64,000 nucleotides of DNA. Origin: Domibacillus sp. DTU_2020_1001157_1_SI_ALB_TIR_016. GTDB taxonomy: Bacteria > Bacillota > Bacilli > Bacillales > Domibacillaceae. The DNA lies in the NCBI RefSeq assembly GCF_032341995.1, contig NZ_CP135439.1, positions 1,922,001 through 1,986,000 of the forward strand, given 5' to 3'. Shown here in pieces: positions 35,524 through 49,743 of this stretch. Under the pieces are notes generated by a model, which saw only the letters and a list, made by a program, of their open reading frames with translations, ran no database searches and was not told the DNA's origin. The position numbers and the translations under genes were made by a program. The first letter of the stretch is position 1. Every line of letters starts with the position of its first letter.

Positions 35524-35603
35524 AATTGAACAAAAAATTAGTGCCGCATTCCCCTTCAAAATCCTCGATTTAGTGGGGGTTAGGCTCTAATTTTTTGTTC
35601 AAA
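35524..35603. repeat. Imperfect inverted repeat
   Basis: Arms ATTGAACAAAAAATTAGTGCC and its complement near GGCTCTAATTTTTTGTTCAAA, closed by CCCC/GGGGG around a 20-base loop. No T-run follows on either side. Between the PIG-L gene and the small membrane protein gene; could be a bidirectional terminator or small mobile repeat. Confidence 0.5.
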
Positions 35604-35984
35604 TGTCTTTAAGGAAAATCATTTATAATCTAAAAACAGCAAAAAATTGACCCCCTTCCTATGATTCATCCAGGAAGGCTTTTTCACGCTTGCAACGTTA
35701 GAATAAGTCCAAATAATTTATATACAAAAAGAGCTGCCCAATTAGAACACCTCTTTTTAAACAGACTATCATGGCCACAACCTGCAATATTTTTTGTTTT
35801 TATGGTCACACATTTGGTTATAGTCTTTACAAAAAAGCTGTTTTCGTAGCCACAAATGGTCACATTACCAGCGAACTTCCTGCTCCTTACCGGTTATCCA
35901 CTGTCTCTCAATATAAGTGATGATTCATCATATAAAGGTGATTACAGATGCTGCCGGGACTTGAATTATCCATTATCATCCGCT

Positions 35985-36230
35985 TTATTTTCCAAAGCAA
36001 CAGCGCCAAACTCTCTTAAATATGCATAGACCAAAGAGAAGAGAAACAAGGAAGCCGAGTATTGCAATAATGATAGTGAAAGTAGCACCAATGGTTTCTA
36101 GTCCAAGGAGCGAGAAGAAACCAGGGATTGCAGGTGTTGTCCCCCACACCGTTAGCAGCAGCAGCACTACACCCACTAAAAACCCTAGGAACATCTCAAA
36201 AATACTACACATAGGATGTTTCGTAAGCAC
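35985..36230 (-). CDS. Small two-segment membrane protein
   Basis: 81 residues starting at GTG 36230 after AAAGGAGGTGGATTTCT. Two clear membrane segments: about 12-34 (MFLGFLVGVVLLLLTVWG) and 50-72 (FTIIIAILGFLVSLLFGLC), with a short positively charged tail ending CCFGK. Not recognised; the good ribosome site supports a real gene. May be phage- or toxin-related given the neighbouring debris. Confidence 0.65.
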   Translation of the reverse strand: MLTKHPMCSIFEMFLGFLVGVVLLLLTVWGTTPAIPGFFSLLGLETIGATFTIIIAILGFLVSLLFGLCIFKRVWRCCFGK

Positions 36231-36383
36231 AGAAATCCACCTCCTTTCATAGGAATAACTGTCCTACCATATAATACGTGGCTGCTTGAGAGCCCGTTAA
36301 AGAGAAACGCACAGAGAAGCTAAAAAAGTATCAATGAAAGTATCAATGAAAGATCCCTGATATCCGTAAAATTTTTTCATTCT

Positions 36384-36580
36384 ACTGCTGCGCAAGGAAA
36401 AGGGGACCATCGCTTTCCAAGCAAAGCGATATAAAAGCGCTATCGTAGTGAAAGCTGTCCAGGAAGCAAGCCGGCGCTAAAGGATTATTATCAAACAAAC
36501 GAGGCATGGGTAATAACGAATAATACGTTCACCAAAAACGACTGTAACTGCGCAGAACGGCTTAACAGGATAGTTACTTA
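36384..36580 (+). pseudogene. Decayed duplicate of the Mrr-like nuclease gene at 50 kb
   Basis: DNA aligns with 50375-50545 of the intact gene, sharing runs such as CCAAGCAAAGCGATATAA, AAAGCTGTCCAGGAAG and AATACGTTCACCAAAAACG, with small indels that break the frame. The N-terminal half is absent. Its 3' end runs into an IS3 left end at about 36585, so an insertion followed by decay cut it. Confidence 0.75.
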
Positions 36581-36584
36581 ATTT

Positions 36585-36900
36585 TGAAAATGGGTATAGA
36601 ATACCTAATAACAATTTGAAGGTGGAGACAAGAGTCTGTTATCCAGCTGAGGTAAAGATGAAAGCCGTAGAAATGAGGCTGGCAGGGATACCAGCCAAAG
36701 AAGTAATGAACGAATTAAATATTCGAGAGGCCAAAACATCGATAAAATAGTACAGAGCAGGTAAACTTCACCGGCTTGAACAGCCAGTAGGCACGTCATA
36801 TTCCTTTAGAAAAGGGCCTAAGAATGAAAGTGAAACGGAGCAGTAAACCGGTATTTGAAACAGCAGATTGCAGTCCTAAAAATACGAAGAATTGGATGAA
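36585..36900 (+). mobile_element. IS3-family left end and decayed orfA
   Basis: TTGAAAATGGGTAT at 36586 matches the end of the IS at 53.8 kb. The following frame reads ETRVCYPAEVKMKAVEMRLA, then VMNELNIREAKTSIK-stop and LHRLEQPVGTSYSFRKGPKN, the same protein as the OrfA at 53402-53776 but with stops. No orfB follows. Confidence 0.7.
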
Positions 36901-36997
36901 AAGATGGGATAGATTATCAATATCGCTGGCCTTTTCATGCAATATTAAGTAAAAAACCGCCAAAAAGTTCTCTTAAAGCAACTTCCCCAAAAATAGG

Positions 36998-37624
36998 CTA
37001 TTCGATTGCTTTCAGCACGGCACGCACCGGACTTCCATCTGCTTCCACAAGCGGCAGCGGAAGAGCGGCCAGTTCATAATCTCCCTCAGCGATATGATCG
37101 AGTACAATTCCCTCTAAAATATGTAATCCGTAATGAGTGAGTTCGTGATGGGCTGATAACTCCTTACTGTCCAGCGGATCGACCGATGGTAAGTCTAAAC
37201 CAATCAGCCGTACACCGCATTGTGACAAGTAAGCGGCTACTTCCGGTTCAAGATATGGGATGGATTTCGGAAAGACAGTTCGGTTTTTCCATGCCCCTGT
37301 GTAAATCAGCAGACGAGTCACCCCATCCAAATCAAAATCACGCAAGTCATTTACACCAATGCTCGCCTTGTCTAATAGGTGGATGACACGGGTCAGGCCG
37401 ATATATAAATTGAAATCCAATTCCAACACTCGTTTGCCTTCATTATCAAAATGGAAAGGTGCATCAATATGTGTTCCCGTATGAGTGCTCATGGTTATTT
37501 GCCCAACATTGACCGATCCGCTTTCTTCTTTACTCCAATTCACTTTATATGTAAAAGGTGTATCCCCCGGCCAGACAGCTACGTTTCCGTCTAATCTTTG
37601 CGAAATATCAATCCACTTATTCAT
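36998..37624 (-). CDS. kynB: Kynurenine formamidase
   Basis: 208 residues from ATG 37624 after AAGGGGTG. Metal-dependent cyclase-family hydrolase converting N-formyl-L-kynurenine to L-kynurenine and formate. Motifs: WIDISQRLDGNVAVWPGDTP at the start, STHTGTHIDAPFHF (metal ligands), and LIGLDLPSVDPLDS with AHHELTHYGLHILEGI. Last gene of the kynU-permease-kynA-kynB operon; 140-base gap after kynA. Complete by comparison with family length (about 209). Confidence 0.93.
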   Translation of the reverse strand: MNKWIDISQRLDGNVAVWPGDTPFTYKVNWSKEESGSVNVGQITMSTHTGTHIDAPFHFDNEGKRVLELDFNLYIGLTRVIHLLDKASIGVNDLRDFDLDGVTRLLIYTGAWKNRTVFPKSIPYLEPEVAAYLSQCGVRLIGLDLPSVDPLDSKELSAHHELTHYGLHILEGIVLDHIAEGDYELAALPLPLVEADGSPVRAVLKAIE

Positions 37625-37763
37625 ATAGCACCCCTTCAATTTATATTTATAATCTTCTCGTGAATTCCTAACACTACTCTGCTAGAGCGTATATGTAAAA
37701 ATGCTCAGGGGCAATCAGGCAGCCGCATATCTCGCGTGTCCGCTAGATTACCCCCGATGTAGA

Positions 37764-38621
37764 TTAAAGTTTCGTTCTTAAACTCCATAGCTCCGGAAAA
37801 AAGTGGTGATCAAGTGCTCTCTTTAAATACGTAACGCCCGATGAACCACCAGTTCCTTGTTTGTTTCCAATGATTCGCTCAACTGTACTCATATGGTTAA
37901 AACGCCATAGTTGTTGCTGATTTCCGATATCTACAAGTTTTTCTGCCAATTCATATAAGTCCCAATACTGGTCGACATTTCGGTAAACTGTCAGCCAAGC
38001 CTCTTCTACACTGGCATTGGCCTCATAATTCTGTGACCAATCTCTCTCAAGCGCTCCTTGATCAACCGGCAATCCCCTTTGTGCTAAGGCCTGGATAGCA
38101 GCATCATAAATACTCGGTTGATCTAACGCTTCAGTCAATTTTTCATAAAGCTCTGTTTGATGCTGGTAAACTAATAAGGTATGAGCATTTTTGTTTCCAA
38201 GACCAAATTCAATCAAACGGTTTTGATAAGATTGGAAGCCAGATGAATGTCCAAGTTTATCTCGAAACTCCATGTACTCCGCCGGGGTCAATGTGGATAG
38301 TACACTCCATGACTGGATTAATTGCTGCTGAATTCTTGATACTCGTGACAGCATTTTAAAAGACGGCTCTAAATCATTACGGCGAATGCATGCAGTTGCT
38401 GCTGAAAGCTCGTGTAAAATAAGTTTCATCCACAGCTCACTTGCTTGATGAATGATTATAAACAACATTTCATCATGATGGCCTGATAATCGGTGCTGAC
38501 TTGATAAAACCTTATCAAGCTGAAGATAATCCCCATAAGACATATCTTTTTGAAAGTCTGTCCGGATCTCTTTTTCTAGGACGGGTTTTACAGCAGGCTC
38601 TTTATCGTTTGGATTTATCAT
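37764..38621 (-). CDS. kynA: Tryptophan 2,3-dioxygenase
   Basis: 285 residues, ATG after AAAGGGGGAGTATACA. Heme enzyme that opens the tryptophan indole ring to N-formylkynurenine, the first step of the pathway. Motifs: [20 protein letters not shown] (substrate/heme region), [20 protein letters not shown], and [20 protein letters not shown], which holds the substrate ammonium/carboxylate loop. Normal length. Lies between the permease and kynB. Confidence 0.95.
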   Translation of the reverse strand: MINPNDKEPAVKPVLEKEIRTDFQKDMSYGDYLQLDKVLSSQHRLSGHHDEMLFIIIHQASELWMKLILHELSAATACIRRNDLEPSFKMLSRVSRIQQQLIQSWSVLSTLTPAEYMEFRDKLGHSSGFQSYQNRLIEFGLGNKNAHTLLVYQHQTELYEKLTEALDQPSIYDAAIQALAQRGLPVDQGALERDWSQNYEANASVEEAWLTVYRNVDQYWDLYELAEKLVDIGNQQQLWRFNHMSTVERIIGNKQGTGGSSGVTYLKRALDHHFFPELWSLRTKL

Positions 38622-38666
38622 TGTATACTCCCCCTTTTCTTCTTTTACACATCCATGTTCTTTGAT

Positions 38667-40079
38667 CTAATTAACTTTCACATCATTGTCAGGTATACTT
38701 GGAGCTTTTTGTAACGCTGTGTGATTCGTGTTTTTCTTTTTCCACACCATGTAAGCAACGGTCAAGAATATTAACCATGGTACTCCAAACAAAAGCATGA
38801 TTTTAAACGGTGTAACCCAAGTCGTCAACATAAGGCTTAATAAAAGCAAGGCTCCTACAATCGTTAAATACGGAAAACCTATCATTTTAACCGGTAACTT
38901 GCGCCCGCCGTTTCTCTCCCACTGCTTGCGGAAAAACAAGTGAGAGATAAATACCATAAACCAAGTGAAAAGAGCACCGAACATCGAAATCCCCATCATG
39001 AATCCATAAGAGGAGTTGGGCACGAGCGCATTTACTGCTGCTGCCAGAAAGATACCGCCTGTCGAAACAGCAAGGGCTTTTGAAGGAATCCCTTTTTTGC
39101 TTATCTTTCCAAAGAAGGCAGGCGCATAGCCTCCTTGTGACAGAGAATACATCATGCGGGTAGAAGCATAGAGCTGACTGTTCATCGCGGATAAAGCCGC
39201 TGTTAAAATGATAAAGTTCATAATCCCGGAAGCTCCTGGAATATTTAAAATTTCCATAACTTTTACGAACGGACTCTTGTCTACCCCGGCGGACTGCCAC
39301 GGAACAATCATTAACATAATGGCAATGGTGAGTACATAAAATGTGGATAAACGGAACACGGTCGCTTTCAACGCTTTAGGTACTGCAATATCCGGTTCTT
39401 TTGCTTCACCAGCTGTCACGGCTATCATTTCAGTACCTAAGAAGCTAAATAAGGAAATAAAAATCGCAACCCACATTCCCCACCAGCCGAACGGCATGAA
39501 GCCTCCATCATTTACAAGGTTTTGAGGGCCGAGGCTCGATTGATTTGAACCTCCGAATAAAATGTAAGAACCAAGAAGAATGAAAAGCACGATTGCGCTT
39601 ACTTTAATCATAGAGAACCAGTATTCAAATGTAGCGAATGTATTGACGCTTGTTGCATTTACATAGATGAGGACGAGAGCAAAAAACAAAATCCATATGA
39701 AGCCTGGAACGTCGGGGAACCAATATTTCATATAAACGGCAATGGCACTTACTTCTACTCCAACAGCCAAAACATTTCCCACCCAATACGAGTACCGTAC
39801 AATAAAGCCAGCCCAAGGGTTAATATATTTTTCAGCAATCGTCCCGAACGAACCGGAAGTAGGATGAGCCACTGTCATTTCCGCCAGACATCCCATTAAA
39901 AGCAAAACGATAAACGCCCCTATTGCGTAACTAAGCAATACGCTTGGTCCTGCAGTTCCGATAGCCATGCCGCTGCCAAGGAATAATCCTGTTCCAATTG
40001 CGCAGCCCATCGCAATCATCGTAATCTGACCTGTTTTTAGATCACGCTTTAATCCTGGCTCCCCATTATGATTCCCCAT
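38667..40079 (-). CDS. Amino-acid permease of the APC family, probably tryptophan or aromatic
   Basis: 470 residues with 12 predicted membrane segments. APC/AAT signature at the start: LKTGQITMIAMGCAIGTGLF then GSGMAIGTAGPSVLLSYAIG; EAKEPDIAVPKALK before segment 8. The first cytosolic motif and length fit AroP/PheP/GabP relatives. ATG after AAGGGGGATGAAAG. Placed between kynU and kynA, it likely imports tryptophan (or kynurenine) for this operon; substrate inferred from context only. Confidence 0.85.
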   Translation of the reverse strand: MGNHNGEPGLKRDLKTGQITMIAMGCAIGTGLFLGSGMAIGTAGPSVLLSYAIGAFIVLLLMGCLAEMTVAHPTSGSFGTIAEKYINPWAGFIVRYSYWVGNVLAVGVEVSAIAVYMKYWFPDVPGFIWILFFALVLIYVNATSVNTFATFEYWFSMIKVSAIVLFILLGSYILFGGSNQSSLGPQNLVNDGGFMPFGWWGMWVAIFISLFSFLGTEMIAVTAGEAKEPDIAVPKALKATVFRLSTFYVLTIAIMLMIVPWQSAGVDKSPFVKVMEILNIPGASGIMNFIILTAALSAMNSQLYASTRMMYSLSQGGYAPAFFGKISKKGIPSKALAVSTGGIFLAAAVNALVPNSSYGFMMGISMFGALFTWFMVFISHLFFRKQWERNGGRKLPVKMIGFPYLTIVGALLLLSLMLTTWVTPFKIMLLFGVPWLIFLTVAYMVWKKKNTNHTALQKAPSIPDNDVKVN

Positions 40080-40114
40080 CTTTCATCCCCCTTGTTCTCC
40101 CGAAACTTTCGGCG

Positions 40115-41401
40115 TTATGCTACCACTTCGCGCTCATTTGCAAACTTTTCATATTGCTTTTCAGCCATGATATTTTTGAGGGTTTGAACAGCTTTCCATA
40201 CTTCTTCATAGGAAGAATATAAGGCCACCGGTGCTAAACGAATAATATTAGGTGCACGGAAATCTGGAACAATTCCATTTTCCTTCAATGATTTGCAAAT
40301 CCGTGCCGCTTCCTTATGCTCAAGACTAATATGTCCTCCGCGGCGTACATCGTCTCTGGGGTTTCCGATTGTAAAGCCCATATCCTTTAACTCATATTCG
40401 ATTAAATCCATTAAATAACGATTGATCAAGAGAGACTTTTCCCGAATATTTTCAATCCCCGCTTCTTTAAAGATTTCAAGAGAACCAATCAAAGGCGCGA
40501 GGCTTAATACATGAGGCGTTCCAATCTGGAAAGCTCCTGCTGTTTCTGCCGGAGTCAATGTATGCTCCATATCGAATTGTTTGTCTTTTCTTGATCCAAA
40601 CCAGCCGGCCAACCCTGGATGTGTACCAAAATGCTTTCGATTAACATATATTCCTCCGACAGACCCTGGCCCCCCGTTCAAATGTTTATAATTGCACCAG
40701 TATGCAAAGTCAACCCCCCACTCGCTAAATGAATGAGGAATGGCGCCTACAGAATGGCAGCCATCAAAACCGATCAAGATCCCTCTTTTATGAGCTTCTT
40801 CTGTTAACCGCTTCATGTTCAAAATTTGTCCGCTTCGATATAAAACAGTCGGTAAGATGATTAAGGCAATATCATCAGTCATCGCCGCAATGATATCGTC
40901 TTCTTCCAAAAAGCGGCCATCCTTGCTTTTCACACAAATAAGATGGGTCTCCGGATCGTACCCGTGAAGACGAAGTTGGCTTTGAAGCGCATAAATGTCA
41001 GAGGGGAACGTTAACTCATCAGCTAAAATTTTCGTACGTCTCCCTTCTGGTTTATAGAATGATGCGACAAGCTGATGCAAATTCACCGTCGTGGAACCAG
41101 TCGCAATCACTTCTTCAGGTGAAGCTCCTACGAGTGGCGCACACATTTCTCCCACTCTTTCGGACATTAAAAACCATGGATGATTCCCCTGTGTCCAGCC
41201 GTCAATTCCAAGTTCTTTCCAATCGGCCAAAGACTCTAAAATTGTCTTTTCTGCTCTTTTAGAGAGAAGTCCCAATGAGTTTCCATCCATATAGATGGAA
41301 TTCGGTTTTAAATAAAATTCCTGGCGGAAGTGCGAAAGCTTATCATCTTGATCAAGACTTTGAGCGAACTCTACTGTTGGTTGAAAAGAATATGAAAGCA
41401 T
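40115..41401 (-). CDS. kynU: Kynureninase
   Basis: 428 residues from ATG 41401 after GGGAGGATTAGG; the frame extends upstream into the promoter but without a start signal. PLP enzyme cleaving kynurenine to anthranilate and L-alanine. Motifs: [47 protein letters not shown], and the PLP lysine in [16 protein letters not shown]. First gene of the operon, so anthranilate production is its output; no anthranilate-degrading genes are seen here. Confidence 0.95.
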   Translation of the reverse strand: MLSYSFQPTVEFAQSLDQDDKLSHFRQEFYLKPNSIYMDGNSLGLLSKRAEKTILESLADWKELGIDGWTQGNHPWFLMSERVGEMCAPLVGASPEEVIATGSTTVNLHQLVASFYKPEGRRTKILADELTFPSDIYALQSQLRLHGYDPETHLICVKSKDGRFLEEDDIIAAMTDDIALIILPTVLYRSGQILNMKRLTEEAHKRGILIGFDGCHSVGAIPHSFSEWGVDFAYWCNYKHLNGGPGSVGGIYVNRKHFGTHPGLAGWFGSRKDKQFDMEHTLTPAETAGAFQIGTPHVLSLAPLIGSLEIFKEAGIENIREKSLLINRYLMDLIEYELKDMGFTIGNPRDDVRRGGHISLEHKEAARICKSLKENGIVPDFRAPNIIRLAPVALYSSYEEVWKAVQTLKNIMAEKQYEKFANEREVVA

Positions 41402-41443
41402 CCTAATCCTCCCTGTTTCTATTTTTATTATTGTACTAGCGCA

Positions 41444-41473
41444 ATCGTACCAAAGAATATGACATGATGTCAA
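41444..41473 (-). promoter_or_regulatory. kyn operon promoter with operator-like palindrome
   Basis: TTGACA (41468-41473), 18 bases, TACGAT (41444-41449) on the minus strand. The palindrome TGACAT-C-ATGTCA (41460-41472) overlaps the -35. It lies between kynU and the divergent TetR gene, the expected place for that repressor to bind. Confidence 0.7.
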
Positions 41474-41601
41474 TAACAAATCTGAATATTCTAATAACAT
41501 CTAAAGGCTTTAAGTGTTCTTCATAAATCACCCTTTAGTTTTGAAGATAATCCATATATGCTAGAATTAACAAAATACATTTAAGAGAGGATTAACGAGC
41601 A

Positions 41602-42216
41602 GTGAAAAAAGACGAAGTCGTTGATAAGCGCCATTTGCGTTCGATCCTGACAAGAGAAAAACTATTAGAAGCTGCAAAACAAGTATTTCTTGAAGAGGGG
41701 TTTCAAAAAGCGACTATTTCTCAAATCATTAAGAAAGCAAATGTCGGATATGGAACTGCATATGTTCATTTTGAAGGAAAAGATGATCTTTTAATCGTCT
41801 TAATGGAAGGTGTTATGGCACAATTTTATCAGATTGCCGAGATTCCTTTTTCTCCAAAATCTAAAACAGAGGCTGAACAAATTATTCAAGAACAGGCTAC
41901 TTCTTTTTTAAAATTAGCAGAAAAAGAGCGGGCAATGATGCAGGTTTTTGAACAAGCAATCGGCTCTTCCCCTATTGCGTCTCATAAATGGAAAGAAATT
42001 AGGGAGAAGTTTATCCAAAGAATTTCTCAAGACGTTTTCTATTCTCAGAATAATAATTTGGCAAGGCCTGGATTGAACCATGAACTTGTGGCACGAGGCT
42101 GGTTTTTTGCAAACGAAATGTATTTATGGGAAATCGTTCGCGAAGAACATAAAGCACCTGTTGAGGAAATTGCCAAAACAATTACAGCCGTTTATGCAGC
42201 AGGGCTTTATTTATAA
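41602..42216 (+). CDS. TetR-family regulator, probable repressor of the kyn operon
   Basis: 204 residues from GTG 41602 after AGAGAGGATTAACGAGCA. N-terminal HTH: LRSILTREKLLEAAKQVFLE, FQKATISQIIKKANVGYGTA, YVHFEGKDDLL. The C-terminal ligand domain (about 75-200) is unassigned. Divergent from kynU with a 200-base gap that holds the promoter and palindrome. The likely effector is tryptophan or kynurenine, by context only. Confidence 0.87.
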   Translation: MKKDEVVDKRHLRSILTREKLLEAAKQVFLEEGFQKATISQIIKKANVGYGTAYVHFEGKDDLLIVLMEGVMAQFYQIAEIPFSPKSKTEAEQIIQEQATSFLKLAEKERAMMQVFEQAIGSSPIASHKWKEIREKFIQRISQDVFYSQNNNLARPGLNHELVARGWFFANEMYLWEIVREEHKAPVEEIAKTITAVYAAGLYL

Positions 42217-42544
42217 AATCCAAGGTATTCATTCAGTTCTAAGGGGTGACGCTTTGGTTTTAAAAATTTAACATGGCTATCCTTTCATCATGTCAAATTT
42301 GCGAGAAACCAAGTTAAAGTTAGTTACTAGCTTAAAAAAGCCGATCAGCTGGTCGCAGACACCTGTGCAGTCATGCAAACGTACAAAAAAGATAAAACGG
42401 CCCCGAATGGGAGGTTTGAAAACCACGTTGTCTACAGTCTGTGAATTCTTACGCAGAACTCTTGTCTTTATATTAAACAATTTTAATAAAACAGAGTAGC
42501 CCTTAAAGGCTGTTGGTTATTTCATAATGAATCGCTCTTTATTT
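42217..42544. other. Intergenic stretch with no recognised gene
   Basis: A few short open frames on both strands, none with a ribosome site or a recognisable motif. Confidence 0.3.
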
Positions 42545-42660
42545 TTACTCTGTGCCGTATAAAATCTGTAAGGCGTAGTAAGCCATCACTGCCTGATAAC
42601 GTACAGTTTGATCTTCCTCTTCTATAGCTGCGGATAAAAGCAAAAGCTTCGGAGAGAAGA
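42545..42660 (-). pseudogene. C-terminal fragment of an unknown gene
   Basis: Minus strand encodes LLLLSAAIEEEDQTVRYQAV then MAYYALQILYGTE and a stop. Protein-like composition but no start or ribosome site. Sits between the TetR gene and the rrn terminator. Confidence 0.3.
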
Positions 42661-42722
42661 ATCACCTAACTCTAGAAAAGCTTAATTCGCCAATATAAAA
42701 AACCAGCAATTCGAATACAAAA

Positions 42723-42753
42723 ACACCACCTGAAATTTATTCAGGTGGTGTTT
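42723..42753 (-). terminator. rrn operon terminator
   Basis: CACCACCTGAA-TAAAT-TTCAGGTGGTG with TTTTTG on the minus strand, about 130 bases after the 5S gene. AAA on the other side makes it nearly symmetric. Confidence 0.8.
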
Positions 42754-42880
42754 ATCTATATAAAAGGAGGTGACTGTTGCAACACCTACCTTTTCTTTAT
42801 AGCTTTTCCTTAAATCATATTCTGTTTCGTGGAATATAATTCCAAAGTAAAAGAACAGCTTCCGCTGTTCTCCTGTACGT

Positions 42881-42997
<117 letters not shown>

Positions 42998-43072
42998 TAT
43001 GTATGGAACAAAATTGTTCCTTCAAAACTGGATAATCTCTGTAAAGTAACGGCATACCGTGCCATTGTTAAT

Positions 43073-43090
43073 CTTTTTTTTTTTTTTTTT
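43073..43090. repeat. Homopolymer T17 in the 23S-5S spacer
   Basis: Seventeen T in a row after ATC (minus strand A17). Unusually long run inside a transcribed rrn spacer; its length is prone to sequencing or replication slippage. Confidence 0.8.
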
Positions 43091-43113
43091 ATGGACACAC
43101 CCTCGGCATTTCT

Positions 43114-46046
<2,933 letters not shown>

Positions 46047-46199
46047 AAAATGGCGATTACTCGGTATTGCTTGGTGTTACTTTACGATATTATCCAGTTT
46101 TCAAAGAACAATCATGTTTGTTATAGAAGGAATTCATCCTTCAAAACTGAACAAAATAACGCGTCAACGTGTGTGAGAACCAAGTTCTCACTTCCGTAA

Positions 46200-47762
<1,563 letters not shown>

Positions 47763-47896
47763 GTTTGACTTGCTCATTTGTTTCCATTAAAACACGGGGT
47801 GTTTTTAATGGAAGATAAAAATTTAAAACGTTGACGTTTATTTTGTTCAGTTTTCAAAGATCAATTTCATCTAATGCCTCAAGAGGCAACTAATCA

Positions 47897-47925
47897 ATCA
47901 TACCATACACAGAAGCTTAGGTCAA
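47897..47925 (-). promoter_or_regulatory. rrn promoter P2
   Basis: TTGACC (47920-47925), 17 bases, TATGAT (47897-47902) on the minus strand. About 135 bases before the 16S 5' end, the same distance as in the first operon. Confidence 0.8.
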
Positions 47926-48014
47926 CAACTTTTTTCGAAAGTGTTTTTTCGATAAATTGTCATAAAAACAAAAGCTTATATCATCATGCCGCATTTCATT
48001 ACGACAGGATAAAT

Positions 48015-48044
48015 ATCATATCATATAATCACTTTATTAGTCAA
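48015..48044 (-). promoter_or_regulatory. rrn promoter P1
   Basis: TTGACT (48039-48044), 18 bases, TATGAT (48015-48020) on the minus strand, about 118 bases upstream of P2; the tandem arrangement of Bacillus rrn operons. Confidence 0.75.
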
Positions 48045-48268
48045 CAACATTTTTTGATTAATAATTATTAAAGAAGAAATGTTGCTGTTTTTCATCGCTG
48101 TATTAGCGACGGATAATAATATACCATGTATGAATTTCTATTTCAATAACTTTATTGATGTTTTTATTACCTAAATTACCTTTTTGTTCTCAATGCGATC
48201 CATCATTAAAGATAATGAATCGATGAATGAACTGTACTTCTCCTGGAACACTATAGATCGAGGAGTGG

Positions 48269-48577
48269 TGGTTTAAAGCTTTCTTCTATCTATCCACCGA
48301 TAAGGATATTAAAATCACTATATCGAAAATAAATAATAAATCATACTCTTATTCGCCATCGAGCTTTCTTCAAAAAAAGCTAGATAATCAATGGGTTACA
48401 GTGGAGTACAGTGATGAAATAGCTTTCCGGCTATCGTTGAGACTTTAATGCCTAATACAACGTGCTACAGCAGGTAGCTCTCTTGATGCACGTTCATTTA
48501 AAAAGCCTCTTACAGCAGGAGTTTATCGAGTTGCGCGTCTTCTAGGGAATTCAACTGATTTTAAAATTGTTGAATAG
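48269..48577 (+). pseudogene. Decayed fragment with bacterial immunoglobulin-like domain
   Basis: The frame from 48269 reads KKLDNQWVTVEYSDEIAFRL to a TAA; a second frame continues RATAGSSLDARSFKKPLTAG then VYRVARLLGNSTDFKIVE and stop. The W-x-x-x...AF...PL-x-x-G-x-YR-V pattern is typical of small bacterial Ig-like domains in Bacillus lipoproteins. Start and signal are missing. A terminator follows directly. Confidence 0.55.
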
Positions 48578-48600
48578 GCGGCCAATAGGCCGCTCTTTTT
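48578..48600 (+). terminator. Terminator after the Ig-like fragment
   Basis: GCGGCC-AATA-GGCCGC followed by TCTTTTTC. Confidence 0.8.
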
Positions 48601-48603
48601 CTG

Positions 48604-48681
48604 CAGATAGAGAGCTTATGTGAACTTCTCCAACTAATTGCTGCGCAATTTGAAGGAGTCTTCTGGCCGGTAATGCAATAA
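48604..48681 (+). pseudogene. Short phage-like C-terminal fragment, second copy
   Basis: Reads LCELLQLIAAQFEGVFWPVM Q-stop; the tail matches the fragment at 10801-10845. No ribosome site; lies immediately after a terminator. Confidence 0.35.
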
Positions 48682-48682
48682 A

Positions 48683-48712
48683 AAAAGAACGACTGATAAT
48701 GAATCAGCCGCT
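48683..48712 (-). terminator. Terminator of the gene at 48746
   Basis: Minus strand GAGCGGCTGAT-TCATT-ATCAGTCGTTC with T7 after it; two G-T or mismatched pairs. Confidence 0.65.
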
Positions 48713-48745
48713 CCATGTATATTATTTATTTGAACCTCATTGTTG

Positions 48746-49150
48746 TTACGGTCTAAAAGCCAAATTCGGCTGTTCTCCATCATCCACTCTATCTTGATCA
48801 AAAATTCCTTGATATGATTCCTGCTCATAAATCCTACTCAACAACATTGCATTCAAAAAGTTACGAACTACCTCAATATTACGCTGCTCTTTCGGGAAAA
48901 CATCCATGCGGACCCTCAGCAGCCTGCCGATCTCGTCTAAAACAGAAAGACATCCTTTTTGGCTAGCTTCTGGGTCACTGTTGTATTCAGCTTCGAAATC
49001 TATATTCCCCAGTAACATCTTGATCGCACTAAGTTGAGCGTCGGTTCCATCAATTACATCCTTATCGCCCGTCATTGATAAATGAATATTGATGAATGGA
49101 TCAACAAAAAGGCGTGTGCTTCTGTTTAAGGCTTTGTCTTCTGCTGACAT
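48746..49150 (-). CDS. Hypothetical protein, phage-like context
   Basis: 134 residues, ATG after AAAGGGGAGAGCATTC. Mostly helical and acidic: DVIDGTDAQLSAIKMLLGNI, KGCLSVLDEIGRLLRVRMDV, EVVRNFLNAMLLSRIYEQES. No membrane segment or known motif. Has its own terminator. The surrounding region contains phage remnants, so this may be a prophage gene kept after decay. Not recognised. Confidence 0.65.
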   Translation of the reverse strand: MSAEDKALNRSTRLFVDPFINIHLSMTGDKDVIDGTDAQLSAIKMLLGNIDFEAEYNSDPEASQKGCLSVLDEIGRLLRVRMDVFPKEQRNIEVVRNFLNAMLLSRIYEQESYQGIFDQDRVDDGEQPNLAFRP

Positions 49151-49569
49151 GAATGCTCTCCCCTTTCTATTATCGGTTTTATTGTAACAAGGAACGAATG
49201 TTAAGATTGTAAAAGTTTGGTTAAAAAGTGTTTAAGTCCTTCTCATTGACCTCCAGATTTCATCATGTTCCATACACTAACGACATGTAGCTGTATGTAC
49301 TTCATATTTATTCCTAAATCAAAGGATGTTCAATTTCCTAAAACACATCCCCAGATCTCCATAGAAAAAAAGCGGCAGCGGCAGCTACAACCAAACCGTT
49401 CTATATATATCATGTATATATCAACAGAAACCGCTACTTCTTTTCCCGGATAATCTACGGGAAACTAGCAGCAGGTAATTGATCCTCTGTTATTGTTAAT
49501 TTTTCCTTTAACGGTTTCTTGCCTCCTGGAAACGAAGCATGCCTCATATTAATTCGAGAACAACAGCAG
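49151..49569. other. Intergenic stretch with no recognised gene
   Basis: No frame with a ribosome site; a short AT palindrome ATATATATCATGTATATATC near 49404 is the only notable sequence. Confidence 0.3.
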
Positions 49570-49640
49570 GATGACTACTGGGTTCGAACCAGCGACTTCT
49601 ACCCTGTCAAGGAAACGCTCTCCCAGTCCGTTATTTCTTT
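49570..49640 (-). tRNA. Pseudo-tRNA-Val (GAC)
   Basis: Minus strand holds ACTGGGAGAGCG (D-arm end), CCTTGACAGGG (anticodon arm, GAC) and GTCGCTGGTTCGAACCCAGT (intact T-arm). The 5' acceptor and D-arm start are replaced by unrelated sequence (GAAAGAAATAACGG) and the 3' acceptor does not pair with it. A recognisable but broken gene, possibly left by a phage or an integration event. Confidence 0.6.
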
Positions 49641-49743
49641 CGTTTCCTCCAGCATCAACTCATCGGTATGTCACGCGTTTTTCCATTATCTTTTGTAATG
49701 AAGAAAAAGGCCGGGAGCTGATGACGTAAAACGAACCTAGAAA

